A DNA stretch of 64,000 nucleotides from Larix kaempferi (Eukaryota; Streptophyta; Pinopsida; Pinales; Pinaceae): contig BSBM01000140.1 of the NCBI GenBank assembly GCA_027924585.1, positions 8,295,001 through 8,359,000 of the forward strand, in the 5' to 3' direction. A model generated the notes under the pieces. The model had not been told where the DNA came from. It saw only the letters and a program-made list of their open reading frames with translations, and did not search any database. Position 1 is the stretch's first letter; each line of letters starts with the position of its first letter. Position numbers and translations under genes: made by a program. This document shows positions 21,886 through 32,292 of the stretch, in pieces.

Positions 21886-22332
21886 ACAGCTGTGACTCCT
21901 TGCCTTGCTCATTCTTCCTATTTTTACAGTTGTGACTCCGCCATTTTCCCTTTACTTCACTTTTCCGCGACTGCGAATCTGCCACTTTTTCCTGTTTTCC
22001 CAAATTCTGCAATTGTGACTCCGCTATTTCCGCTTACCTTTATAATTTTGGCAGGTGCTACTCCGCTATTTCCCTTTCATTTTTACCCCTTTCCAGCAGC
22101 TACAACTCTACTACCTTTTCCCATTCCGCTAAACCTAGCAGCTGCGACTCCGCTATTCTTGACCAATCCACCAAATCTAGCAGTTGCGACTCTGCTATGC
22201 TTGATTATTTTGCTAAATCTAGCAGCTGTGACTCCGTTCTTTCCACTTCATTCCCGCTCCTTCTGTACAGCTACGACTTCACCATTTTCGCTTATTTTGC
22301 TAAGTTTAGCAGCTATAACTCCACCAGTTTGT
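21886..22332 (+). repeat. Degenerate 42-bp tandem repeat
   Basis: The core 'cagctgtgactccgctatt' recurs at 22138, 22180 and 22222, then near 22268 and 22309, giving a 42-45 bp period. More diverged copies extend left to about 21886. Because 42 is a multiple of three, the plus strand stays open for 172 codons (21832-22350), but composition alone explains this and no protein family is evident. It lies between integrase and the accessory ORFs. Confidence 0.75.
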
Positions 22333-22350
22333 CTGCTCTCTGATTGTTGA

Positions 22351-22897
22351 TGCCAATAATGATTTAATTGGCGTTGGTTTTGTTTCTTGCTCCACATGAT
22401 CCAATCATGGTTTGCCACAAAGGAAAATTTCAGGTGTCTTGAGTAGCTATCAGCCTAGGTGGTGGTGGCCACATCACTTCAACACATGTGCATTCATACT
22501 TGAGAGGACGACGGCCGGCTGTAATGATTGATCCATGGCTCAAACTCAGAAACACAAAGATACGGATCGCATCTTTTACATGATTTGGCAGAAAATTAAA
22601 TACGGTAATAATGATTATGTATTGTCGTAACCCTCGATTAACGAACCCATACGAATTAACCTCTAGGGATTATGTCAGAATAATGGTTGTATTTATTTCC
22701 CATCACCTTACCCAATTTTCACCTGTTACCCCAATTCTTCCAACTTCATCATTTCAACGGAATGTTCATACTAGCGTAGACTTTCCTAAAACCTTATTTT
22801 TGAACCCCAACGACCCTTTTCATCTTCATAAAACTTCAGCTTCCACGTCTAGACTAGAAATTGTTGCATTATTTCTGAACTTTGAGGAGGGATTAAA
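22351..22897 (+). other. Non-coding leader before accessory ORFs
   Basis: No domain is recognised. A 104-codon open frame (22611-22925) overlaps the start of the accessory ORF in a different frame and looks incidental. A leader or splice acceptor for a subgenomic transcript could lie here, as in other elements with a 3' ORF, but no convincing site is seen. Confidence 0.4.
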
Positions 22898-24160
22898 ATG
22901 GGAAACCCAGTCCTACATGAACTAGTAAATACAGAAGCTGTACGTGCCAATGTAGAATTTCTTAATGTTTTTACAGCAGCAGGTTGGATGGCATACTTTG
23001 AATGGTTGAACGGTTTCCACACAGAAACCGCATTGCAATTTTCCCTCAACCTGATTGATACTCACTCCGAGGTCAGGGGATTGTGTGTGGATGTTACAGA
23101 AGAAATCATAGCCGAGGTTACTCGCTTACCCCTGGTTGGGAAGAAGTTATTTGGACGGAAGGCACATAATGAAAATGCGGTGAGGGAATTTTTGGCAGTT
23201 GGAGAGCAGGTTAGTCCAAAGTGCCATTGGATGGAACTGGCATCTTTACCACCACCCTAGAATCAAGTAGCAATCTTTGTGAAAAGATACATCTCTTGTG
23301 GAGGTAGGTACCAAATTGTTTCCTTCTCTGAACTTCCCTTACTGTCTCATTTATGCCACGACAATTTGGTGAATATACCATTTTATCTGCTTACAGCCCT
23401 ACAAACCATGGCTGGATATGCAAGAACCGCCCAACACCAAGTTTCCTCCCTTACTAATCATGGCCTAATTAAATTACTAGTCCTAAGAGCCATTTCAAAT
23501 CGTAATTTAACCCGGGAACAATTTCTAGCTCGAGACGCGCCAATCATACAACCTGTATTGGAAATGGAGGATGTTGGGGAATATAATGAGGACAGGTGTT
23601 CCTCAAATCTAGTTGAGGGGGAGGCTCGGGCATTAGAAAACCAGACCAGTGTCAAGGAAATTGTGATGAAAACCATGGAGCAGGAGGCAGAAAAATTAGA
23701 AGCTATAACTGCAGAAGAAGATACTCAAATAAAAGAAGCTGAAACTGGAACAGCTGTTGAAGTTGCGATAGTAGAAGCTGCAATTGCATAAACAGGAATT
23801 CAGGAGAAAGGATATCAGACAGGAATAGTAGAAGAAGGTACTGTGAAAATTTTGGAGGTTGTGTCCTCTTCGGAGATAAGGGGTACCATTATTAAAGAAG
23901 AAAAGACCGAGGTAAATACCACTGTGTCAAAGAAATGAAGAGTAGGAACAGGAAACAGGGGTCAGACACCCATTGCAGCAAAGAAAAGGAGAATTAGAAC
24001 TGTCAAAGCACCAGTAGCAGTAGGTAGTGAGGAACAGCCAGTGGGAATGGTGAGAAAAAAAAGGACTCAACCGGCTATAGTAGCAGAAGTAGCTGTGACA
24101 GCAGCAGTAGCAGAAGCAGCTGCAATAGCAGCAGAGGTAGCAGAGATAGCAGAAGAAGAT

Positions 24161-24349
24161 GAGACAGTGGATACAATTGGGGGTAATATTGAAGCACCCT
24201 TAGCAGAGACAGCAGAAGAAGCTGAGACATTGGATACAATTGGGGGTAATATTGAAGCACCCTTAGCAGAGACAGCAGAAGAAGCTGAGACAGTGGATGC
24301 AATTAGGGGTAATATTGAAGCACCCTTGGCAGAGACAGCAGGAGTAGTC
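24161..24349 (+). repeat. Three tandem 63-bp coding repeats
   Basis: Units start at 24161, 24224 and 24287. Each encodes a 21-residue unit beginning ETVDTIGGNIEAPLAE (the second and third units carry one or two substitutions). The copies are nearly identical while flanking sequence is diverged, so the expansion is recent relative to the ORF. Confidence 0.9.
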
Positions 24350-24954
24350 AAAGAGAGTAGGGAGTCACCTGTGGTAGAGAAAGCACCTGTAACAGGGGTA
24401 GATATAGAGATTCCCATTTTGAACCCCAAGTCATCTGTTGCTATGCAGGAACCTTCCAGAGAAGAACCTCAAATCGAAAATCTCCTGCTTGAAAATGAAT
24501 TATTAAAAGAGGAGGTGCATATATTGTGAAATGAGTTGGGAAGATGGAAGGGAGTAGTTGGAAAGCAAGCAGAGAGGAATTTGAACACATTAGCAAATGC
24601 TGCAAACTTATTTGAAAATTCATCTTTTGCATTTGAAAATGAGAAGTATGGAGAGACTGTTTGTCCAGAGTGTGGAGATATATTTTTTGCATCAGGACAC
24701 AGAGTTGTTGTGTTGGGAGACATATCACAAAGGCATGTACAGATAGAGGAGGTGCAAGAAGGAATGCCAAAAATCAAATTGATGGGGGAAAATGAGCCAA
24801 GAATTGAAGAGATCCCTGATTCGAATTTAGGAGATGAAACAGTACAGTCCCAACCATCAGGGGATACCGAGCTTCTTCAGGACCAGTCTCATCAGTCAGA
24901 AAGACTTGATATAACCGAGAAAAAATCTCAGCAGTTCAAAGAAATTGAGGAACA

Positions 24955-25197
24955 GGGGACTGTTACACAAGAACCAGTACCCTTGAAAATATTTAGTGAG
25001 GCTGCAACTCAGACAACAACATTTGATATCAAGAACCAAGAAGAAAACACTGTCACACAAGAACCAGTGTTTCTAAAATCATTTGCTACAATTGCAACAC
25101 AAACTTAGATGGATGAGATTGAAATGGAGAAGGAGGATGCTGTCACACAAGAACCAACAATCCTAAGAATATTGGCTGAGACTGTGACACAGACTAA
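24955..25197 (+). repeat. Three dispersed TQEP coding repeats
   Basis: The frame encodes TVTQEPVPLKIFSEAATQT, TVTQEPVFLKSFATIATQT and AVTQEPTILRILAETVTQT, spaced about 30 residues apart. The pattern TVTQEP...ATQT is clear. The middle copy is followed by the stop at 25106. Confidence 0.85.
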
Positions 25198-25440
25198 GCA
25201 GGCTGAGGAGTTATTCTTCCAGAAACTCCGGTGGGAGAAACTTCAAGAAAAATTGGAAGGATTGAATAAACTTAAGTCCCTGCAACAAGAAAAGACAAAA
25301 TGTATAATCTTTCCATAGAATTGTTGAGTTGTAGGGCTCCATCCCCCTCTTACCCTATCTTTCTCCAAGAGCAGACAACTTTATTTCAATTAAGGGCTCT
25401 TAAGGAAGGGAGATCATTTGATTTGGCAACAGCTATTTAG

Positions 25441-26154
25441 TTTTTGGAAACTTTTCTGAAGAGTGATTTTGAGGATCAACATTTGTTATGTGAATTGTAT
25501 TTCCATGACAGGGCTTGTTATATTGACTTTCCATCTAATCCATTACCTTTTCTAGGGGATGTTCAGCTGAGGGCATTTTCCTCTTTTGTCATTAACCATG
25601 TAAGATGGCGAGATGATTTCCAAACCATCCTCAGGAATGAGCAGAATTCTACTCTCTGGATTAGGGGGGAACCTCAGGATCCAAAAGCATTCATAGAAAA
25701 TCATGCTAAATCTCTCAGGGTTCCTTCAATTGCCCGATACTTTGAGAACCTGCGAGATAAAATCCTTACCACATGTGTCCCAATGATTCTTAATATGCAG
25801 GAGGATTCCCTAGAAGGTAGTGAATACAGATGGTTGTACTCTTCCTCATCTCTGAAGGAAATGGATCCATATGGCTTTGAAAATTTCAAGAAAGCTTTGA
25901 CAAGGATTCCTAGATATGTGCAGTGCATGAAAAAGTGTGGGTCTTGGTGGATTGGCTTAAGATTCAAATTCCCTCTCATATGGATGCCTGTGAGTCCTTA
26001 CAGAAATAGCTATGCTTTGACATTAGAAGAAGAAGAGTTGTGGTGGGAGCATTGGATATCCTGCTATGGGTTTGTGCCTCGAGGGGAGACACCAGAACTT
26101 TCCTATAATCTTACAAATCTCCACAGATTCAACTCAAACTCAGATTTGGACTAG
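25441..26154 (+). pseudogene. Accessory ORF 2 in env position of outer element
   Basis: Open for about 237 codons in a frame shifted from ORF 1 (after a stop at 25438). It has no ATG at its start, so it is probably the C-terminal continuation of ORF 1 after a frameshift between 25318 and 25441. It is aromatic-rich: FHDRACYIDFPSNPLPFLGD, INHVRWRDDFQTIL, WWIGLRFKFPLIWMPVSPY, EELWWEHWISCYGFVPRGE. No known domain is recognised. The stop is a TAG at 26152, 37 bases before the polypurine tract. Confidence 0.65.
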
Positions 26155-26190
26155 GAGAGGTTGTTGCATGAGGACATGCAATCGGATAGT

Positions 26191-26200
26191 TGGGGGGAGA
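26191..26200 (+). other. Polypurine tract of outer element
   Basis: TGGGGGGAGA directly precedes TGTTGGGTC, the inferred start of the 3' LTR. A G-rich tract of this size next to a TG dinucleotide is the expected plus-strand primer. Confidence 0.75.
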
Positions 26201-27647
26201 TGTTGGGTCTAGGAAATGCCCCTTTTTTGCCATCCTTATTACATCATTTTTCCTTGGATTCATCCTACTTTCATAAGCTATATCCATGTCTTTCTCTAGA
26301 TCAATCAATAATATTGACAGGTATAATCATTATTGCTTCATTTATTTTATGCCTAAGATTGTTAAATATTATGGATCTTAGTCCTTGGTTTATGCTAATC
26401 TATGTGATTTCATTTAGTCAAGGTCTAAAGTGCAGGTGTATCAGCCAAGTGGCGCTAGCTGTTACTCTTCAAAGCACTAGATCCTCATACTCCAAGGGAC
26501 AACGCATTCATCCACAAGAATCTGTAACAGGCTTCCACTGAAACATAACCTAGCTGCAACAGATAAGTTGCATTCTAGTTGCTGAGTCTGTTGATCCATT
26601 AATTATTAGAGAAATAGCATTCTTCATGATTAACAGCCTTGTTTAATATGGTTGTAACAGTTAGCTGTAACTCCGCAGCATGAAGATCATAGATCTTCAT
26701 TGTTGCACAAGTTTAGTGGATCATGATCTGTACTGTCAATGTATAAATATGCAAAGGCTCTCATAGCCTAGGGTTGGACAATTACCATTTTACATAAGTT
26801 GTAACAGAACACTGATACTGTCAATTTCCATCATTAATATGAGAGCAGAGTTCTTCATTTCTGTGTCTTAATTTGTTGTGATTCTCGGCATTTTTGTTAG
26901 AAGGCCAAGGCCCACCTTCTTACTGAGATAGCTGGTTTAAGTAGGTATAGTAATTTAGCTTTCCTTCTGTTGTGTGGTGTGGAATTATTGTAGATGTTAT
27001 TGGTAGCTGCAACAGAGAATTAGCTTTCCTTTTGGTAGTTCATAATTGCATCTTGAATAGTTGTAGTAGATTGGTGTGATAGTCGACTGTTTAGGATAAT
27101 TCATTTAATGCATGTGTGTATGAATCGGCTGTAACAGCCAAGCTCAATTCCAATATCTTTCAGTTGTTTATGCTTTCTAGGATTTCCAGTAATTATCAGT
27201 TAGAGTCCAAGCTTAGATTCTAGTTACTATTGTATCTTCAATTGATTTAAAGTAGGCAGATTAATATTGAGTAACAGTAGCTGCTTGATGGATCATTTTG
27301 GTAAAGATCAATTATTGGTAGTTTGATAATTATAGGATTTAACTTCTTGCAAAAGCAATCTGGTTTATTTCTATTCTTAAATTTATAACCACTGGGTGAT
27401 TTTTGTAGGAAGGTAGTTTCAATCAAATCCTTAGATTTGTGAATTAGCTTAGTTTGCTTTCTGGAGTGAGTTTGGCTGATATAGATTGGTGGGATCATTA
27501 TCTACATTTAGTAAATCAACTGCTTGATATGTTTATGCACAAATTATGCGTATTAGCATTGAAACAAAAGACCTCCCTGGGTTTGACAATTTATATTGAC
27601 CATCCTGTGTGTTAGCTTTAATTAACTTACATATAGGATGACCAACA
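26201..27647 (+). repeat. 3' LTR of outer element
   Basis: Starts TGTTGGGTCT after the polypurine tract and ends GACCAACA, giving inverted TGTTGG/CCAACA termini, length 1447 bp. Only its last 40 bases can be checked against the 5' LTR (1-40). A TATA box is at 26742-26749. Confidence 0.8.
26742..26749 (+). promoter_or_regulatory. TATA box in outer 3' LTR
   Basis: TATAAATA sits about 540 bp into the LTR, a plausible U3/R promoter position for RNA polymerase II. No experimental support. Confidence 0.5.
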
Positions 27648-27769
27648 TGGACCTGGTAGACTAATTAAGAAAAAGGAATACTCTAGTCACACTAGCTAGA
27701 AGAGTTCTTCATTGCATCCTTTTACACTTTTTTGGGCCTTGGAGACTAACACATGAAAAAGAACCCCCA

Positions 27770-27972
27770 TGGAGTCTTCTTATTGCTTTCAGACTCTCTA
27801 AAATTGAAAGCAACCACGAGCATGGACCGTCCTGGGCTAGTCCAAATCCACATGACGGTACCATTTCATTATTTCAGAGTCTTCTTATCGCTTTCAGACT
27901 CCTTAAAATTGAAAGCAATCATGAGCACGAACTGTTCTGGGCTCGTTTAATTCCACATGATAGTACCATTTT
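27770..27972 (+). repeat. Tandem duplication, about 105-bp unit
   Basis: Two adjacent copies (from about 27770 and 27876) share GAGTCTTCTTAT-GCTTTCAGACT, AAATTGAAAGCAA and CACATGA-GTACCATTT with scattered differences. No gene is visible in it. Confidence 0.8.
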
Positions 27973-29216
27973 GAGCACACTTCTTCCAACTCCTTAAACC
28001 ATAAAGAAGTCCCCACCGGTGCCCCTCGGCACTATGATCAATCATCTCGGCAGCACCCCCCATAAGGTCACCTTTGTTCAGATTATTCTATGATATACCA
28101 CCCTCAGAGTATCCTGCCATCCTACACCAACTTGAGTATCCCTCATTCCAGTCACCATCCCTGGTCCCTTAAAGCTATGATCCCCTTCCCACCAACCAGT
28201 TTCATATACTACCTGATCATCACCGTCATAATACTCTGAACAAAGGAAGTTTGAGTCCACCCACTCTATTTTACTAGTTAATCCCCACCTCCACAATATG
28301 TTAGTCCTACCATCAGTACTTTCACACTTTGGTTATCCACCTCATGCTCCTATAAAGGAAACATCATTGCCTTGGTCTTTGCATGTCTCCCTCTATCGAC
28401 GCCAACCCATCTATTCTAGAGGATAGACCCAGAGGTCCCTGCGCCTTGGACTCATTACCATCTGTGGCGAGTGCCTACAGACCATTTTGAGCAGAGTCAT
28501 CAATGCCTCTCCGAATGGTTGTTTCTCACATGCTCGACTTCAACACCTTGATCGCATCGTTGAGATTCATGCAAGGTATATATCCCTTCAGTTATTGGTC
28601 GAAGATCCCGGATTTCCCCTGACTCTAGCACATTGGTGAGTCACTTCAGGAACACCCAGTTATATGTTCCCATGGATATCCAAGTTGCGTTGGAGACAAT
28701 ATTCGGAAGCCATCCACTCACTCAGATGCTTCCTTCAGTACCCAGTGTAGCTACAGTCCAATGTACCATTGAGGGTATGGATCCCCGTCATTATAATCCA
28801 ACAGTTCATCAGTTCCTCTGGTACCACACTCAGTAACACTATTGTTATTCCAGTGTATCAGTTCTCCGCTCAGACATGGTCACACCAGCAGTATGTCCCA
28901 GATTTGTGTTCCCTCTGGACCCTTATGATGTACACAGTAGTTCTTCATGTATCTTTCAGGTCTCCTTTCTTGGGCCTCATTGTTATTTTATATATCTTGA
29001 CATGAGCATGGGTATGCCCGCCTTGTCCATATATTGAGATTATTCCTCATTCATTATTGAGGTCATGTATTTTCAGTTTTTGCAGTTTGTTCGGGACCGT
29101 TGTTCCGGGCTCTAGTTCGTTTCTTCTCTTCTCCACACCCCAGGACAACCATAAAAGACCTATGATGTCTATCAGCCATACGATGAGCTCCTACCCTCAC
29201 ACATTAGGGGGAAATC
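27973..29216. other. Non-coding stretch right of outer element
   Basis: No recognisable coding, LTR or structured feature over about 1.2 kb; short open frames occur on both strands but have no motif. The final bases form a polypurine run (AGGGGGAAATC) before the LTR candidate at 29217, so part of this may be the internal region of a non-coding element. Confidence 0.4.
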
Positions 29217-30137
29217 TGTTAACACCCAAAAAGTGCTCACCATCTCATCTCCCTTATTTCATGACTCATTTGTCTATATTTCCTACTATATTTGCCTCCA
29301 AAACCTCAAAAAACCATTAAAAAGGCACCAAAAGGCCAAAAAACCACCTTTTCCCCCCAAAATAATTTAAATTTCCTCAAAAGATAGCAAACACCCTCTA
29401 AAAGGGCCCTAAATTCCCAAAAATCAAATAAAAAGGAATAAAAAATATAAAAAGAGGAAAAAGAGGGGAAAAGGAAGCAAAAACCCTAAACAATTGACCT
29501 AAACCATATGGTGCCAAAAACCATGGGTCAATACTCCACCACTAAAAACCTATAAATAGGTCATGGAGGCTCCCCATTTCATAGACACAATCTATCCTAT
29601 CCTGACTCTGCCAAAATCACTCTTGAAACCCTAGCTCACCATTTGAGCTAACTTCCCATTTGAGTGCCCCTTTTGGCCCATTATCCAAACACCTTGGAGA
29701 AGGAGAAGGAACCCATTGGAGCACAGAAGCAACCCTCCTGGACTACTGCAATAGCTCCACCAACCTCAACATTTGAGGTAAATGTAATCTTGATCATATC
29801 ATAATACAAAAAAGAAAATTTGCTCTTATATTGTCATTGTCTTTTATTTCTTTTAATGCTCATGCTAAATTAGATTTTATGTTGTTTTACTGTTTAAATT
29901 TACTATTTTACTGAACTACTACTAAGGAGGCCCTTCTCCTTAGTAGGTGCTCATTTGCACAAGCTAGGGTGAAAACCCTAGCTACAGAAAGTTCACATAG
30001 AAAAAATCCTTTAAAATCTAGACAGGTAGAGCGGTGTGCTCGTAACAGCCTGGGATGCTCTATCGAGATCCAGACAGGTATAGCGGTGTGCTCGTAACAT
30101 CCTGGAATGCTCTGAGTAGGTTTTGTGAATATCAACA
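29217..30137 (+). repeat. Candidate isolated LTR (plus orientation)
   Basis: The candidate start TGTTAACACCC follows the purine tract AGGGGGAAATC. A TATA box (TATAAATA, 29551-29558) lies about 335 bp in. The candidate end is ATATCAACA at 30137. No second copy is in the window, so the boundaries are unconfirmed. Alternatively this is unrelated intergenic DNA. Confidence 0.4.
30016..30119 (+). repeat. Two tandem 52-bp repeats in candidate LTR
   Basis: ATCTAGACAGGTAGAGCGG (30016) and ATCCAGACAGGTATAGCGG (30068) begin two near-identical 52-bp copies that both contain GTGTGCTCGTAACA. They lie downstream of the TATA box. Confidence 0.85.
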
Positions 30138-30429
30138 TGTAAAAGAACCTATGGTCTGTGCTAGGTTTTGTTGATGCACGTAATCAATCCTAGGTTTCAC
30201 AGTATGGCTTCTAATGATGAAGACCTACAGGTGGTGGGCCTACATCCAGCATGAAACAGGGTTGGCTCTGTAGAACTTCCTATGACGAGTAGATTTGAGA
30301 TTGATTGAAATAGCAGCAGCAGTGACGATGACGATTATTCAAGGACAATGATTCAATGACGATGATCCACAGAAGAAGACTTGTGCTAGTAGATCTGTGT
30401 CGAGAAATACCTTCCTAGTTAAGAGGGAG
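30138..30429. other. Spacer, probably tail of a Copia-like internal region
   Basis: No ORF of note. It ends CTAGTTAAGAGGGAG, resembling the purine-rich end of a Copia element just before an LTR. Low-complexity GATGACGATG occurs near 30320. Confidence 0.4.
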
Positions 30430-31034
30430 TGTTGATGTATTTGTAATTGCGGAATGTATTTCACGTATATGTATATTGTATTCCTATAGAGATGTGATTA
30501 TTCCTCTATATGGAAGTGTCGTCATTTATATTGTAAGTGTCGTAACTTATACTTAATGGGTTATTAGACCACCTTGATGGGCTCAGCCCTGTATAAGTCA
30601 TGTGGGTTAAAGGGTTATTAGACCACCCTATTGGGGGTCGGCCCTGTTAGCATTATGCTATGTGGTTAAGTTGAGGACGACCTAGTAAAGGTTATTAGGC
30701 AAGTCAAGTCATGTATAAATAGAGTGCAGGAGGCACTCTATTTCATCATTCACTTTCTCACTCATACACTCATTGGAGAGTGGCGCACTATTGGAGGAGG
30801 AGAAGCTACTGCTAGGAGTATATCTCTTATGCTTGGGTTTTGTATCATGGCTCTATCTATCTCTAAGGAAGTTGCGGGGTTTTTTCACCTTCTTGGTTTT
30901 CCCTAGTGAAACTCTGTGTCTCTTATGTGCTTGCATTATTGTGTCTATGATTGATATGCTGTATATATGCTATACATGTTGTTCTCTCAGTTAAGATCCT
31001 AGATCAGATTGAAGTAAATTCTGAAAAACTAACA
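30430..31034 (+). repeat. Candidate Copia 3' LTR (plus orientation)
   Basis: Begins TGTTGATGTA right after AAGAGGGAG, has a TATA box TATAAATAG at 30714-30722, and could end AACA at 31034, one base before Gypsy RNase H homology starts. A short internal duplication (GGGTTATTAGACCACC, about 60 bases apart) lies near 30560-30650. Ends are inferred without a partner LTR. Confidence 0.5.
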
Positions 31035-32292
31035 AATATTTGTGCTCAGGACAGACCACATGAGCTTGGAATATTTGTTTGGCCAGCAAAATATGAATGC
31101 TAGGAAAACTAGATGGATGGAATTTCTTTGTGAATTTGATTTTGAAGTTAAGCATGTCAAAGTTAAGGAGAATAAGGTTGCAGATGCTCTTAGCAGAAAA
31201 TTTCATGTTGGATTGTGTATTCAAAATAGTACATATTTGAAGAGGCTAGTGATGGATGAGATACATCAAATTCCATACTCTGGACATCCAGGATATTAGA
31301 ATACTATAAAAGTAGCAAGAAAGCAGTACTTTTGGCATGGAATGAAGAAGGACATAGTAGAGTACATTGCTAGGTGTTAAAAGTGCCAACAAGTCAAGGG
31401 ATAACATAAACATCCAGCATGATTGTTGCAACCTTTTCCCATTCCAGAGTGGAAGTGGGAAGTAATTTATATGGATTTTATAACAGGTCTTCCAATGACA
31501 TTGAGGAAGCATGATTCAATCATGGTAGTGGTGGAAAAGCTATCAAATGTATCTCACTTCATTCCAGTCAAGTCCACTCATAAGACCAATGACATAGAAA
31601 ATATCTTAATGAATGAGATATTTAGATTGCATGGATTTCCCAAGGAAATAATCAGATCATACAAATTTCACATTTAATTTTTGGAAGGGATTATTCCAGG
31701 AATTGGGGACTCAACTGAAGTTTAGTACAACATATAATCCTCAAACAGATGGTCAGACTGAGAGGGTGAATCAGATTCTTCAATACATGCCGAGGATGTA
31801 TGTGATGGATAAACCATCCAAGTGGGAAGACTACCTACACTTCGTATAATTTGCATACAATAATGGATATCAAGTACCTTTGGGAATGATTCCTTTTGAA
31901 GTATTGTATGGAAAAGGATGCAAGACTCCAGTGAACATGGTAGTGCTTGGACCAGAGATGATAAGGGAGATGGAACAAGAGATTATTAAAATCAGATAGA
32001 ACTTGAAGGCAACTCAGGATAGGAGAATGAGTTATGCCAATTTGAAAAGAGTGCATAAGGAGTTTTAGATTGGATACCATGTTTACTTAAGAGTGAAGGC
32101 AAGGAAAATTTCCCAGAAGTTGGGGAGTTGTGCCAAGTTGGCACCAAGATATTGTGGGACATTTGAAGTCCTGGATAGGATAGGGCTAGGTGTATATAGG
32201 TTTGCATTTCCTACTAACATGAGAGCTCATAATTTTTTCCATGTCTCTTTGATTAAGAAATATGTACATGATGTTGAATATTGTAACTTCTA
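31035..32292 (+). pseudogene. int: Gypsy RNase H/integrase fragment, chromovirus-like
   Basis: It begins inside RNase H at FVLRTDHMSLEYLF and runs FDFEVKHVKVKENKVADALSR, then the integrase zinc region, PFPIPEWKWEVI-MDFITGLP (first Asp), and HFIPVKSTHKTN. The second Asp region (normally S-DRDxKF) is destroyed by a small deletion and frameshift near 31660. Fragments of the core follow to about 32040, then the C-terminal LAPRYCGTFEVLDRIGLGVY and FHVSLIKKYVHD. It shares many motifs with the chromovirus at 49005-50694, so the families are related. It has no chromodomain; homology stops at about 32292. Confidence 0.85.

Larger units (their letters stand above)
22898..25318 (+). pseudogene. Accessory ORF 1 in env position of outer element
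   Basis: A long single reading frame starts at ATG 22898 (MGNPVLHELVNTEAVRANV) and is interrupted by stops at 23258, 23789, near 23936, 24527, 25106 and 25316. The N-terminal 290 codons look globular: FTAAGWMAYFEWLNGF, TEEIIAEVTRLPLVGKKLFG, IPFYLLTALQTMAGYA. The remainder is Glu/Ala-rich and repetitive, with a 21-residue tandem repeat (24161-24349), a CPECGDIFFASGH zinc-like motif at 24662 and a TQEP repeat (24955-25197). I do not recognise the family. It lies after integrase and before the 3' LTR. No signal peptide or clear membrane segment is visible. A structural or nucleic-acid role is a guess. Confidence 0.65.
1..27647 (+). mobile_element. Outer Athila-like Ty3/Gypsy retrotransposon, degraded, carrying two nested insertions
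   Basis: Bases 1-40 recur at 27608-27647 with one mismatch. Both copies end in ACCAACA, the expected shared 3' end of two LTRs. The first copy is followed by a tRNA-Asp-like primer-binding site. Between them lie a plus-strand gag, the last part of an integrase, large accessory ORFs, a polypurine tract and the 3' LTR. A tRNA-Asp primer and ORFs downstream of integrase are known traits of the Athila lineage, so that label is a family-level inference. The element is disrupted by family A (711-14306) and a Copia (15668-21410), and most of pol is deleted. The left target-site flank lies outside the window; the right flank begins at 27648. Confidence 0.85.

Noticed and set aside
24067-24429. 120-codon minus-strand open frame
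   Set aside because: It is the antisense of the 63-bp coding repeats; low complexity keeps it open.
29551-29558. Host gene promoter around the TATA box
   Set aside because: No coding sequence follows; the purine tract and TG start upstream fit an LTR better.
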